A stretch of 8,038 bases of DNA from NCBI GenBank assembly GCA_028698535.1, contig JAQVDA010000016.1, positions 1-8,038 of the forward strand, read 5' to 3'. Made by a program: the position numbers and the translations under genes. The notes beneath the pieces are model-generated. The model had not been told where the DNA came from. It did not search any database and saw nothing but the letters and a program-made list of their open reading frames with translations. The DNA is from Bacilli bacterium (GTDB lineage: Bacteria > Bacillota_I > Bacilli_A > RF39 > UBA660). Within the stretch, counting starts at the first letter, position 1. Each line of letters starts with the position of its first letter. Positions 1-7,223 of the stretch are shown here, piece after piece.

Positions 1-1145
1 CCAGGGTCATTTACACTAAATGGTGTTGTTATAGTACCTTGGGCTAGATTAAATTCCCTACCATTCGGGTGAATAAAGGTTCCGGCACCCAAAGATATAG
101 TTGTACCACTAATAGTTGGTGTTGTTGTATAAGTACCCCCGACCATAATATCATTAAATTTATTATATAGAGCAAAATGAGCATAAGCTTCTATTTCGAT
201 GATTTCATTATTACTATTTTCGGTATTACCATTATGAAGGTCTCTAATATAACGGGTACTAAAGGTATCACTACTGGTATCTTTTTTACTTAAAGGAATT
301 TTCCGATATTCAATAAAAGGACCATACATAATTTCGGTATTACTTTTATTTAATATTATTTGGTGGTCTTCAAGACCTTGCTTACTTAATTGTTTAGCTT
401 CATCAGGGGAAAGTAACATGGTTGATAAGGCTATTTTATAAATTTTACCATTAAAAAAATCAGAACCTTGGTAACCTAAATGAACCGTATTTATTCTTAA
501 AATATTGGTTGTTCCAGTTGTAGCTACTAGATTTTCATTACAATAAACATTATAAGTACCAGCTTGTTTATCTAAAGTTAATACATATCTTAACACACTT
601 GTTCCATTAGAATAAGTATTATTTGTTATCCGAGAATTAGTACCATCAGAAATATTAAGTTTATCACTTGCATATTTAATTACCTGGCTATTATCGAAAC
701 TAATAATGGGTTTATCACTATTTTTTACTACTTCTAAAACAATCGTATTAGCTACCGTTAAAACACTGGTACCACTATCAGCTTTACTACTGCCATTAAA
801 ACTTAAATAAGCCTGACCCTTTATAATATTTAAAGTAACATTAGTGGTAGTTAAATCATAATCGCGCCCTCGATTACCTAGATTAGAGATTCGCTTTAAA
901 TTAAGGGTGTGATTTATTTCATTTAAATCATTATAATCAATCCAACTAGACCACTCGCCACCTTCCGTTATATAACGATATTGTTTCACTATGTTCTGGT
1001 TAACATCACCAAATAATGACTCTAATTTACTTTTTAAGACTCCTTTTTCGACCATGACAATACCTAAAGTAGAAATTAAAAGAGCACCCGCGATTAACAT
1101 AATTAAATACAAAACTGAAGATATGGCAATTCCTCTTCGTCCCAT
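1..1145 (-). CDS. Membrane-anchored LamG-like surface protein, partial (3' end outside window)
   Basis: An uninterrupted frame runs from an ATG at 1145 to the left edge, giving 381 complete codons without a stop. The start is supported by an AGGTGG ribosome site 4 bases upstream and a promoter at 1178-1206. The N-terminus is short and basic (MGRRG), followed by one hydrophobic helix at about residues 6-32. This resembles a signal anchor or a pseudopilin leader (RRG then a hydrophobic run), but the Glu usual at position +5 of mature pilins is Ser here. Residues about 100-255 look like a LamG/concanavalin-A-like lectin fold: a segment DKQAGTYNVYCNENLVATT (192-210) matches the usual strand ending in a YvNGelv-type turn, and FFNGKIYKIALSTMLLSPDE (230-249) matches the family's closing motif. 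The remaining visible part is Thr/Ser/Gly-rich and extracellular in character. The substrate is unknown. It has its own transcription unit, separated from ylbE by a terminator. The anchor is well supported, the LamG call moderately, and a pilin role is only a guess. Confidence 0.72.
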   Translation of the reverse strand, partial: MGRRGIAISSVLYLIMLIAGALLISTLGIVMVEKGVLKSKLESLFGDVNQNIVKQYRYITEGGEWSSWIDYNDLNEINHTLNLKRISNLGNRGRDYDLTTTNVTLNIIKGQAYLSFNGSSKADSGTSVLTVANTIVLEVVKNSDKPIISFDNSQVIKYASDKLNISDGTNSRITNNTYSNGTSVLRYVLTLDKQAGTYNVYCNENLVATTGTTNILRINTVHLGYQGSDFFNGKIYKIALSTMLLSPDEAKQLSKQGLEDHQIILNKSNTEIMYGPFIEYRKIPLSKKDTSSDTFSTRYIRDLHNGNTENSNNEIIEIEAYAHFALYNKFNDIMVGGTYTTTPTISGTTISLGAGTFIHPNGREFNLAQGTITTPFSVNDP

Positions 1146-1177
1146 AATACCACCTACTGTATATTTATTCTACTTTG

Positions 1178-1206
1178 ATTATATAATAAGAAGAGTGTAG
1201 ATGCAA
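1178..1206 (-). promoter_or_regulatory. Sigma-A type promoter of the LamG-like gene
   Basis: Read on the minus strand, TTGCAT (1206-1201) is followed by a 17-base spacer and a perfect TATAAT (1183-1178). The -35 element is weak, but spacing and -10 element are ideal. The expected transcription start lies near 1171, leaving a leader of about 26 bases before the ATG at 1145, with its AGGTGG site in between. The promoter lies downstream of the terminator of the preceding operon, so this gene is probably expressed independently. Confidence 0.6.
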
Positions 1207-1262
1207 TTAAATTGGCTATTTATGGGAATTATTGACGTTTTTATTTACTAATAAACAACAAA

Positions 1263-1283
1263 TAAAACAAGACTCACGTCTTG
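1263..1283 (-). terminator. Rho-independent terminator after ylbE
   Basis: On the minus strand CAAGAC, the loop GTGA and GTCTTG form a perfect 6-bp stem closed by a GNRA-type tetraloop (1283-1268), followed by TTTTATT. It lies about 70 bases after the ylbE stop and ends the parE-parC-ylbD-ylbE unit. The remainder of the 209-bp gap between ylbE and the LamG-like gene holds only the promoter of the latter and A+T-rich sequence; I see no small gene in it. Confidence 0.75.
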
Positions 1284-1354
1284 AAAGCATAATATCATTA
1301 TTTAAAACACTGGTGATGAGAATGATTTACTGAAATATTAAGTGTTAAAGTTAA

Positions 1355-1576
1355 TTAACTAATAATATTCATAAATTTACGAACTAGTTTAATTTTTTCT
1401 AAAAAATCATCTATTTTATCAGTTGTTCTTAGTTTATAACGTTCTTTCATCTCTTCGGCAAAATAATTAAATTGTTCCGGATGGCGATTTAATATTTTAT
1501 ACCAATGGGAGTTTTCTCTTAAGTATCTTTGATAGTTAGGATTAGCTTTAATCTTAAATTGAATATCTAGATTCAT
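1355..1576 (-). CDS. ylbE: YlbE-like family protein
   Basis: This small protein of 73 residues belongs to the YlbE-like family of Bacilli. The identifying part is RYLRENSHWYKILNRHPEQF (residues 17-36), which corresponds to the conserved LREN-x-WY-x-L-x-R-x-P core. The rest is charged and helical, without signal peptide or membrane segment, so it is probably cytoplasmic. The biochemical role of the family is unknown. Its ATG overlaps the stop of the preceding ylbD by one base (TAATG), and a GAGG site lies inside the ylbD end, so translation of the two is likely coupled. The pairing ylbD-ylbE is the same as in Bacillus subtilis. The family call rests on motif recognition from memory. Confidence 0.82.
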   Translation of the reverse strand: MNLDIQFKIKANPNYQRYLRENSHWYKILNRHPEQFNYFAEEMKERYKLRTTDKIDDFLEKIKLVRKFMNIIS

Positions 1577-1923
1577 TAGTCCTCAAATTGTTTATACATT
1601 GGTCTTGGTACATATGGTTCTTTTAAAGCGGTTTTTTTAGTGGTCATCTCCTGAACTAAAGATAATAGATTTTGTAACCCATTAACACCTTTAGATACCG
1701 CGTCCATATTAACATTTCTTAAGCTATTCACTAAATCGCCGAGGCCAACATTACTAATAGAAGATGGGTTATTGAGAACATATTTTTGCCAGATATCATC
1801 GTCTTCACCATATAAACTCCAGGTTTCAAATAATTTTTGCCAAGTAGTATCACCCTTTTTTACAAAAGTAATGAGGGCTGGTTTGGTGCGGACAAATTGT
1901 TTAAATTCGTCAATTTTGGCCAT
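1576..1923 (-). CDS. ylbD: YlbD-like putative spore coat protein
   Basis: This 115-residue protein matches the YlbD family, described in Bacillus as a putative spore coat protein. Visible hallmarks are the N-terminal EFKQFVRTKPALITFVKKG (residues 6-24), the following TWQKLFETWSLYGEDD segment (26-41), and the C-terminal tail with PYVPRPMYKQFED (103-115). The middle is a leucine- and asparagine-rich helical stretch (about 59-92). There is no signal peptide or transmembrane segment. The start ATG has AGGTGA 4 bases upstream. It lies 43 bp after parC with no terminator between, so it is probably cotranscribed with topoisomerase IV, and it overlaps ylbE. A coat function is inferred only from the family name; in a non-sporulating host it would need another explanation. 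Confidence 0.82.
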   Translation of the reverse strand: MAKIDEFKQFVRTKPALITFVKKGDTTWQKLFETWSLYGEDDDIWQKYVLNNPSSISNVGLGDLVNSLRNVNMDAVSKGVNGLQNLLSLVQEMTTKKTALKEPYVPRPMYKQFED

Positions 1924-1966
1924 ATTATCACCTATTAATATATATGCATTAATAAGGCTTTTGTTC

Positions 1967-4489
1967 TTAACTTTCGGTTTTAAATCTTTTTAAAATATCA
2001 TCAACTTGTGAAAATTTATCGTCAATCTCATTTAAGGAGATATTAACCTTATTAGTTGATGTATTATCCTCGCTTGGTTCAAGCCTAGAACTTAATGGTT
2101 GGTAGAGAAAAACATAATCTATTTTTTCTTTAGTTATAATGGAACCGGCACTATAACGATCCATAATTGGTAAATCAGTTAATTTTAAATCAATAATCTT
2201 ATCTTTACTCTTTAAGCCCACTATATTTTTAGTAGCGGTTAGAAGGAACACCATAATGCGATGGGGATTTGTTTTAATATCACGAATTAATAATATACCT
2301 CGTCTTGCCCTGGTCGTTTTAGTAACATCACTTACTCTTACTCTTTTACCAGTCTTTTTATTAGTAAAAAGACTAATATAATCAATTTGATCGGTTTTAA
2401 ATAAAGTGCCACCAACTACCTGATCATCTTTTAGATTAATTGCCTTTACCCCTAAGGTTCTTAAACCAACAATAGGCACTTCCGCAATATCAAACCATAA
2501 ACCATACCCCTTTTGGGTTATAATAAATACCTCAGGGTCATTATTAAGGGCAATATTAGTAACATAATCGTTATCTTTTAATCTTATCGCCGTCATTGGT
2601 TTTGAATACCTTTGAGCTTCAAAATCCTTTAATTTAGTGCGTTTAATCATGCCTTGGTTAGTAAAGAAAGTAATCTCTTTATCATCATTAAAGTTAGTAA
2701 CGGGAGCACAACCAATGATGTTTTCACCTGGTTTAATACTAATCATATTACTAACATGCTTACCTAATTCTTTCCATTTCATATCCCAAATATCATAAAC
2801 GGGGATATATAAATAATTACCAAAATTAGTAAACAAAAGAAGCGTATCGGTCGTTAACATTTCATAACGGGCAATAACATAGTCACCTTGTTTTAAAGTG
2901 GTCTCCTCATTTGAGGCAGCGTATGATTTTAGGGATACTCTTTTTAAATAACCTTCATTAGTAACAATCACAATCGCTTTTTCTTTTGGGACAATCACAT
3001 TATTATCAATTTTAATTTCCCTTATTTCTTCCTTAATAACAGTTAATCTAGATATGTTATACTCTTGTTTAATTTTTTTAAGTTCACTTTTGATAACATT
3101 CTTTAACTTAGTTTCATCATTTAAAATGGCCGTTAAACCATTGATAATAATATTTAAATTATTTAGTTCTTCTTGTAATAAAGTAACATCAGTATTAGTT
3201 AATTTATATAATTGTAAAGTAACAATGGCTTCAGCTTGAACTTCGGTAAAAGTATAGGCTTTGATTAAGTTATGCTTGGCATCTTGTTTATTAATACTCT
3301 TCCTAATCGTTTTAATGATGTCATCTAAGATACTAATTGCTTTAATTAAGCCCTCCACAATATGATGGCGCATCTGGGCATGTTCTAAATCAAAGATGGT
3401 TCTTTTCCTAACCACTTCCTTTTGATGCGTAATATACGCATCTAAAATATCTAAAAGTCCTAATAAGCGAGGTCTTCTATTAACAATGGCGACCATATTA
3501 AAATTATAACCCACTTGCAAGTCAGTGTTTTTAAATAAATAATCAAGGATTAATTCTTGATTAGAACCGCGCTTAAGATCAATAGCAATTCTTAATCCAT
3601 CGCGATCACTTTCATCTCTTACTTCTAAAATACCATCTATTTTTTTATCAATCCTAATATCATCTATTTTTCTAATTAAATTAGACTTGTTAACTTCATA
3701 AGGAATCTCCATGATAATTAATTGATCTTTACCTCTTGCTTTTTCAAACTTAGTTTTGGCTCTAATAATAACTCTACCTTTACCAGTTTTATAGGCTTTT
3801 AAAATACCGTCTAAGCCTTCTACTATACCGCCAGTGGGAAAATCTGGACCTTTAATTAAGGTACTAATTGTTGATATGTGTGAATTAGGACTGTCGAGTC
3901 TTTTAATTACGGCCTCAATTACCTCGCCTAGATTATGAGGGGGAATATTAGTCGCATAACCAGCACTAATGCCACTAGAACCATTAACTAATAAATTAGG
4001 ATAACGGCTAGGTAGAACGGTTGGTTCCATCGTTGTATCATCAAAATTGGGGGCAAATAAAACCGTGTCTTTATCAATATCTTTTAATATCTCATTACTT
4101 ATTTTAGATAGTCGGGCTTCAGTATAACGCATAGCCGCGGCACTATCACCATCGATACTACCTTTATTACCATGCATTTCAATTAAAGGATTCTTTTGTT
4201 TCCACTCTTGGCTCATTCGCACAATAGCGTCATAAACACTCGTATCGCCATGTGGATGATAATTACCAATTACATTACCTACCGTTTTAACACTTTTACG
4301 GTATGGTTTATCATAAGTATTTTTTTCTTTATACATTGCATAAAGAATTCGTCTTTGAACTGGTTTTAAACCATCACGAACATCAGGGATGGCGCGGTCT
4401 TGAATAATATACTTAGAATAGCGTCCAAAACGTTCCCCCATTATCTCTTCTAAGGAATAATCATATATTTTACTTAATAAATCTTGCAT
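1967..4489 (-). CDS. parC: DNA topoisomerase IV subunit A (ParC/GrlA)
   Basis: ParC is the DNA-cleaving subunit of topoisomerase IV, which unlinks daughter chromosomes together with ParE. With the ATG at 4489 the protein has 840 residues. A GTG three codons upstream (4498) stays in frame but has AAGGT only 2 bases before it, so the ATG is preferred. The breakage-reunion domain shows DRAIPDVRDGLKPVQRRILY (about 31-50), the quinolone-region motif HPHGDTSVYD (78-87) and the catalytic Tyr122 in AAMRYTEARL. The tower and coiled-coil part runs to about 490. The C-terminal beta-propeller starts near 503 (AIVIVTNEGYLKR). The GyrA box QRRGGKG is absent, and the sequence follows Bacillus ParC along its whole length, so this is ParC rather than GyrA. 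The acidic, Asn/Ser-rich tail (about 790-840) makes it somewhat longer than the Bacillus protein. It follows parE by 21 bp, counted from the chosen start. Confidence 0.96.
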   Translation of the reverse strand: MQDLLSKIYDYSLEEIMGERFGRYSKYIIQDRAIPDVRDGLKPVQRRILYAMYKEKNTYDKPYRKSVKTVGNVIGNYHPHGDTSVYDAIVRMSQEWKQKNPLIEMHGNKGSIDGDSAAAMRYTEARLSKISNEILKDIDKDTVLFAPNFDDTTMEPTVLPSRYPNLLVNGSSGISAGYATNIPPHNLGEVIEAVIKRLDSPNSHISTISTLIKGPDFPTGGIVEGLDGILKAYKTGKGRVIIRAKTKFEKARGKDQLIIMEIPYEVNKSNLIRKIDDIRIDKKIDGILEVRDESDRDGLRIAIDLKRGSNQELILDYLFKNTDLQVGYNFNMVAIVNRRPRLLGLLDILDAYITHQKEVVRKRTIFDLEHAQMRHHIVEGLIKAISILDDIIKTIRKSINKQDAKHNLIKAYTFTEVQAEAIVTLQLYKLTNTDVTLLQEELNNLNIIINGLTAILNDETKLKNVIKSELKKIKQEYNISRLTVIKEEIREIKIDNNVIVPKEKAIVIVTNEGYLKRVSLKSYAASNEETTLKQGDYVIARYEMLTTDTLLLFTNFGNYLYIPVYDIWDMKWKELGKHVSNMISIKPGENIIGCAPVTNFNDDKEITFFTNQGMIKRTKLKDFEAQRYSKPMTAIRLKDNDYVTNIALNNDPEVFIITQKGYGLWFDIAEVPIVGLRTLGVKAINLKDDQVVGGTLFKTDQIDYISLFTNKKTGKRVRVSDVTKTTRARRGILLIRDIKTNPHRIMVFLLTATKNIVGLKSKDKIIDLKLTDLPIMDRYSAGSIITKEKIDYVFLYQPLSSRLEPSEDNTSTNKVNISLNEIDDKFSQVDDILKRFKTES

Positions 4490-4510
4490 ATTAATCACTT
4501 ACCTTCACTA

Positions 4511-6421
4511 TTATTTTATCTTAAATTCATCTTCCATAGAAAACTCAACATTTTCATCAATCCAATTTTTTCTTGGTTCAACTTTATCCCCCATTAAAAC
4601 CGACACTCTTTTTTCGGCAATGGCGGGATCATTAATACTAACTTTAATTAAAGAGCGCGATAATGGGTTCATCGTCGTTTCCCATAACTGATCAGCATTC
4701 ATCTCTCCTAAACCTTTATATCTTTGAATTGTAACTCCTTTTTTACCATTAACTATTTCTTTTAACTCATTATCATGCCAAGCATAACAACTTTCTTTAT
4801 TAGAGAAAGAGACTTTATAAAGAGGGGGCATCGCAATATATAATTTACCATGTTCTATTAATGGTTTCATATAGCGGTAAAAGAAAGTAAGTAATAATAC
4901 TTGAATGTGCGCCCCATCATCATCAGCATCGGTCATTATAATAACCTTATCATAGTTACATTCTTCAATATCAAAATCACTACCAACTCCTGAGCCAATC
5001 GTATGAACAATAGTGCTTATTTCTTCGTTTTTTAAAACATCATCCAACTTAGTTCTTTCGGTATTAATAACTTTACCACGTAGTGGTAAGATAGCTTGGA
5101 ACTTGCGATCACGCCCCTGTTTAGCACTGCCACCAGCGGAATCGCCTTCAACCAAAAATAGTTCAATTTTCTTTTTATCCTTTGATTGAGCGGGTGTTAA
5201 CTTCCCGCTTAATAATCGTTCTTTAATATTTTTATTTTTACCACGGCGTGCTTCTTCCCGCGCTCTTCTAGAAGCCTCGCGAGCATCTCTACTCTTTAGA
5301 GCTTTTTTAATGATATTAGTCGCAATTACTTTATTTTCTTCTAGGAAAAATTGTAATTGTTCATAAACAATGTTCTCAACAACAGTACGCGCTAGGGGGG
5401 TACCTAACTTTGATTTGGTTTGACCTTCAAACTGAAGAATTTTTTCAGGTACTTTTAAGCTAATAATAGCAGTTAAACCTTCACGGACATCACTACCTTC
5501 AAAATTCTTATCTTTATTTTTTAAATAACCATTAGCTTTCGCATATTCATTAAAAATTCGCGTTAAAGCCGTTTTAAAACCAATCTCATGAGTCCCCCCA
5601 TCAATCGTTTTAACATTATTAACAAAGGAAATAATATTTTCGGCATAGGTTTCCGTATATTGAATCGCAACATCAACTTGAACACCTTCTTTTAAACCAC
5701 TAAATTTAATTGCTTGATGAAGAGTGTTTTTATCTTCATTAATAAATTTAACAAAAGCTTCCAAACCATCTTGGTAGAAAAAAGTAGCGTCTTTTTTATC
5801 TTCCTCATCAATAACTTCAACCGTTAATCCTTTTAAAAGAAAAGCACATTCCTGCATTCTTTCACAAACAGTAGTAAAACTATATAAAGTGGATGTAAAA
5901 ATACTTGTATCCGGCCAAAAACGAACAGTAGTACCAGTTTTATTAGTAGGAGAACCTTTTTTTAATGGGGTAACAACTTTACCGCCATCACCAAAACGAA
6001 TATAATATTCAAAACCATCCCTTTTAATGGTTACTTCCATAGTTTTACTTAAGGCATTAACCACGGCGGCCCCAATCCCATGAAGCCCTCCAGATACCTT
6101 ATAACCACTATCGGAGAACTTCCCACCCGCATGTAAGGTGGTATAAATAACCTCTGGCGTACTTTTACCACTGTCATGTTTACCAACGGGAATGCCACGC
6201 CCTTTATCAATCACACTGACACTTTTATCAGCATGTAAAATTATTTTAATATGGTTACCAAAACCATTAATTACTTCATCAATCGCATTATCGACAATCT
6301 CCCATAATAAATGATGAAGGCCCCTTTTATCAGTTGAACCAATATACATACCGGGTCGTTTTCTAACGGCCTCTAGTCCGGCTAGTACTTTAATTGATTT
6401 CTCGTCATATCTTAGAGTCAT
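4511..6421 (-). CDS. parE: DNA topoisomerase IV subunit B (ParE/GrlB)
   Basis: ParE is the ATPase subunit of topoisomerase IV and pairs with ParC to decatenate chromosomes and relax DNA. The 636 residues are full length for the family. The GHKL ATPase domain has EIVDNAIDEV with the Mg-binding Asn45, DKGRGIP (72-78) with the ATP-binding Asp72, and GGLHGIGAAVVNALS (111-125). The transducer domain carries the QTK loop (334-336). The Toprim domain has VEGDSAGG (424-431) with Glu425, PLRGKVINTE (446-455) and the metal-binding DADDD (498-502). The C-terminal RYKGLGEMNADQLWETTMNP motif lies at 567-586. All catalytic residues I looked for are present. The short, uninterrupted Toprim and the partner parC identify ParE rather than GyrB. 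The start ATG has AGGAAAG 7 bases upstream and its own promoter; an ATG 7 bases further upstream is followed at once by TAA. Confidence 0.97.
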   Translation of the reverse strand: MTLRYDEKSIKVLAGLEAVRKRPGMYIGSTDKRGLHHLLWEIVDNAIDEVINGFGNHIKIILHADKSVSVIDKGRGIPVGKHDSGKSTPEVIYTTLHAGGKFSDSGYKVSGGLHGIGAAVVNALSKTMEVTIKRDGFEYYIRFGDGGKVVTPLKKGSPTNKTGTTVRFWPDTSIFTSTLYSFTTVCERMQECAFLLKGLTVEVIDEEDKKDATFFYQDGLEAFVKFINEDKNTLHQAIKFSGLKEGVQVDVAIQYTETYAENIISFVNNVKTIDGGTHEIGFKTALTRIFNEYAKANGYLKNKDKNFEGSDVREGLTAIISLKVPEKILQFEGQTKSKLGTPLARTVVENIVYEQLQFFLEENKVIATNIIKKALKSRDAREASRRAREEARRGKNKNIKERLLSGKLTPAQSKDKKKIELFLVEGDSAGGSAKQGRDRKFQAILPLRGKVINTERTKLDDVLKNEEISTIVHTIGSGVGSDFDIEECNYDKVIIMTDADDDGAHIQVLLLTFFYRYMKPLIEHGKLYIAMPPLYKVSFSNKESCYAWHDNELKEIVNGKKGVTIQRYKGLGEMNADQLWETTMNPLSRSLIKVSINDPAIAEKRVSVLMGDKVEPRKNWIDENVEFSMEDEFKIK

Positions 6422-6428
6422 ATTACAT

Positions 6429-6456
6429 CTTTCCTATCTCAAATTTAATTATAACA
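6429..6456 (-). promoter_or_regulatory. Extended -10 promoter and ribosome site of parE
   Basis: On the minus strand TGT-TATAAT (6456-6448) is a perfect extended -10 element. The position 17 bases upstream is occupied by the T-run of the yneF terminator, so there is no proper -35 hexamer and the TG extension probably compensates. A start near 6441 would give a leader of about 20 bases. AGGAAAG (6435-6429) is the ribosome site, 7 bases before the parE ATG. Confidence 0.62.
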
Positions 6457-6470
6457 TAACTCTAGATAAG

Positions 6471-6495
6471 AAAAAAACGAGTTTTACTCGTTTTT
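6471..6495 (-). terminator. Rho-independent terminator after yneF
   Basis: On the minus strand AAAAACGAG, loop TAAAA, CTCGTTTTT form a 9-bp stem (6495-6473) and the T-run continues to seven Ts (6477-6471). It begins 7 bases beyond the yneF stop. The hairpin is symmetrical enough to work in both directions, but no plus-strand gene needs it. It separates the sirA-yneF unit from parE. Confidence 0.85.
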
Positions 6496-6501
6496 GTCAA
6501 T

Positions 6502-6711
6502 TTACATATATTTACTCATGGCCTTCATCATTTGATTTACTTGCTTTTGAGATGGTGTTCTACCCATTTGCGTCATCATTACTTTAATCATCTCTTCATT
6601 AATCGGGGGATTATCCTTAACATACTTTAACATGTATTTACGAGCCAAGATGAAACCTAATACCCCACCAATAATAAGACCAAATAAAACATATAATATA
6701 TCCATTAACAT
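6502..6711 (-). CDS. yneF: YneF family (UPF0154) small membrane protein
   Basis: The 69-residue product matches the YneF/UPF0154 family of Firmicutes. A single transmembrane helix lies at about residues 4-24 ([18 protein letters not shown]), followed by the basic [16 protein letters not shown] stretch and the conserved [15 protein letters not shown] tail. This suggests an anchored protein with a cytoplasmic helical tail; its function is unknown. The first ATG is chosen because an AGGAGGT site sits 9 bases upstream; a second ATG two codons later is possible. The gene lies 46 bp after sirA, the same order I recall from Bacillus subtilis, and a strong terminator follows it. Confidence 0.93.
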   Translation of the reverse strand: MLMDILYVLFGLIIGGVLGFILARKYMLKYVKDNPPINEEMIKVMMTQMGRTPSQKQVNQMMKAMSKYM

Positions 6712-6757
6712 TTTTCATAAACCTCCTTGCATCTTTATTTTACTAAAAATAATTGGT

Positions 6758-7189
6758 TTAAACAAGCATTTCAATAAAGTTTTTATCAAGCCAGAAATAA
6801 TCAAAATTATCGAAATCACAGACGAATAAATCACCTAAACAATCATACAAAGTATTTAAAAAGCAAGTATAATCTTTAGTCGAAACTATTTTTAAATAGG
6901 TATTACTAACCGTTAACTTAGTTATTTCCCCGGTATGAATATTATTAATAATATGGATATTACCATCATACCAATAAGCCACTTCATATTTATGTTTATT
7001 ATAAATATATTCATTAATATCTTTTTTATTAAAGGAACAAAGCATATCAATATAAAGTTTTTGACCCATATTAAAATTACTATAATTAACTTTATAAATA
7101 CCATTAAAATTTTTAAATAATAAGCTTGATTTTTCTTTATAAAGAGAAACAAAAGGACTTTTGATAAAAAAAAGATAATAAGTTCGCAT
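6758..7189 (-). CDS. sirA: SirA-like sporulation inhibitor of replication
   Basis: The 143-residue protein resembles Bacillus SirA (YneE, about 148 residues), which binds domain I of DnaA and blocks new rounds of chromosome replication when cells enter sporulation. Recognisable parts are the N-terminus RTYYLFFIKSPFVSLYKEKS (2-21) and the C-terminal block VCDFDNFDYFWLDKNF (123-138), which aligns with the AIDFDNERYGWLNP-type ending of SirA as I remember it. The middle is divergent. It has no signal peptide or membrane helix, so it should act in the cytoplasm. Position supports the call: yneF follows, as in Bacillus. The ATG has GGTGAGG 4 bases upstream. A perfect Spo0A-type box lies about 45 bases before the start, consistent with Spo0A control. 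The same order with yneF and the motif block make SirA the best call, but low overall similarity leaves some doubt. Confidence 0.84.
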   Translation of the reverse strand: MRTYYLFFIKSPFVSLYKEKSSLLFKNFNGIYKVNYSNFNMGQKLYIDMLCSFNKKDINEYIYNKHKYEVAYWYDGNIHIINNIHTGEITKLTVSNTYLKIVSTKDYTCFLNTLYDCLGDLFVCDFDNFDYFWLDKNFIEMLV

Positions 7190-7204
7190 CTAGCCTCACC
7201 AAGG

Positions 7205-7220
7205 TTATGATAACTCATAA
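7205..7220. repeat. Short inverted repeat in the sirA leader region
   Basis: TTATGA (7205-7210), spacer TAAC and TCATAA (7215-7220) form a perfect 6-bp inverted repeat. A second, overlapping 11-base palindrome GTTATGATAAC lies at 7204-7214. Both sit between the Spo0A-type box and the sirA ribosome site, and overlap possible -10 elements (TATTAT at 7222-7217, TATCAT at 7212-7207 on the minus strand). It might be an operator or chance in A+T-rich DNA. Confidence 0.35.
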
Positions 7221-7223
7221 TAA

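Noticed and set aside
991..1200. Plus-strand open frame of 69 codons
   Set aside because: It lies antisense to the start of the LamG-like gene and its promoter, has no family features and no ribosome site.
1932..1953. A+T inverted repeat TATTAA...TTAATA before ylbD as an operator or terminator
   Set aside because: It is imperfect, consists almost entirely of A and T, and lacks a T-run, so it is likely chance.
1772..1993. Plus-strand open frame of 73 codons
   Set aside because: It is antisense to ylbD and the parC end; its composition is that of a reverse-complement shadow.
3054..3239. Plus-strand open frame of 61 codons inside parC
   Set aside because: It is antisense to the coiled-coil part of ParC, and its Ser/Leu-rich hydrophobic character follows from reading that region backwards.
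3893..3899. TGTCGAG, and similar 6-of-7 matches near 6292 and 1044, as further Spo0A boxes
   Set aside because: They lie inside coding sequence, are imperfect, have no paired half-site, and are expected by chance.
1967..6421. The topoisomerase pair as gyrase (GyrB/GyrA)
   Set aside because: The A subunit has no GyrA box and follows ParC throughout, and the B subunit matches Firmicutes ParE in its Toprim region.
6632..6829. Plus-strand open frame of 65 codons
   Set aside because: It is antisense to the yneF start and the sirA end, without a ribosome site or recognisable motif.
6922..7218. Minus-strand open frame of 98 codons rich in Ile, Leu and Phe, and a 61-codon plus-strand frame at 6935-7120
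   Set aside because: Both are other-frame readings of sirA; the apparent membrane protein is an effect of A+T-rich codons.
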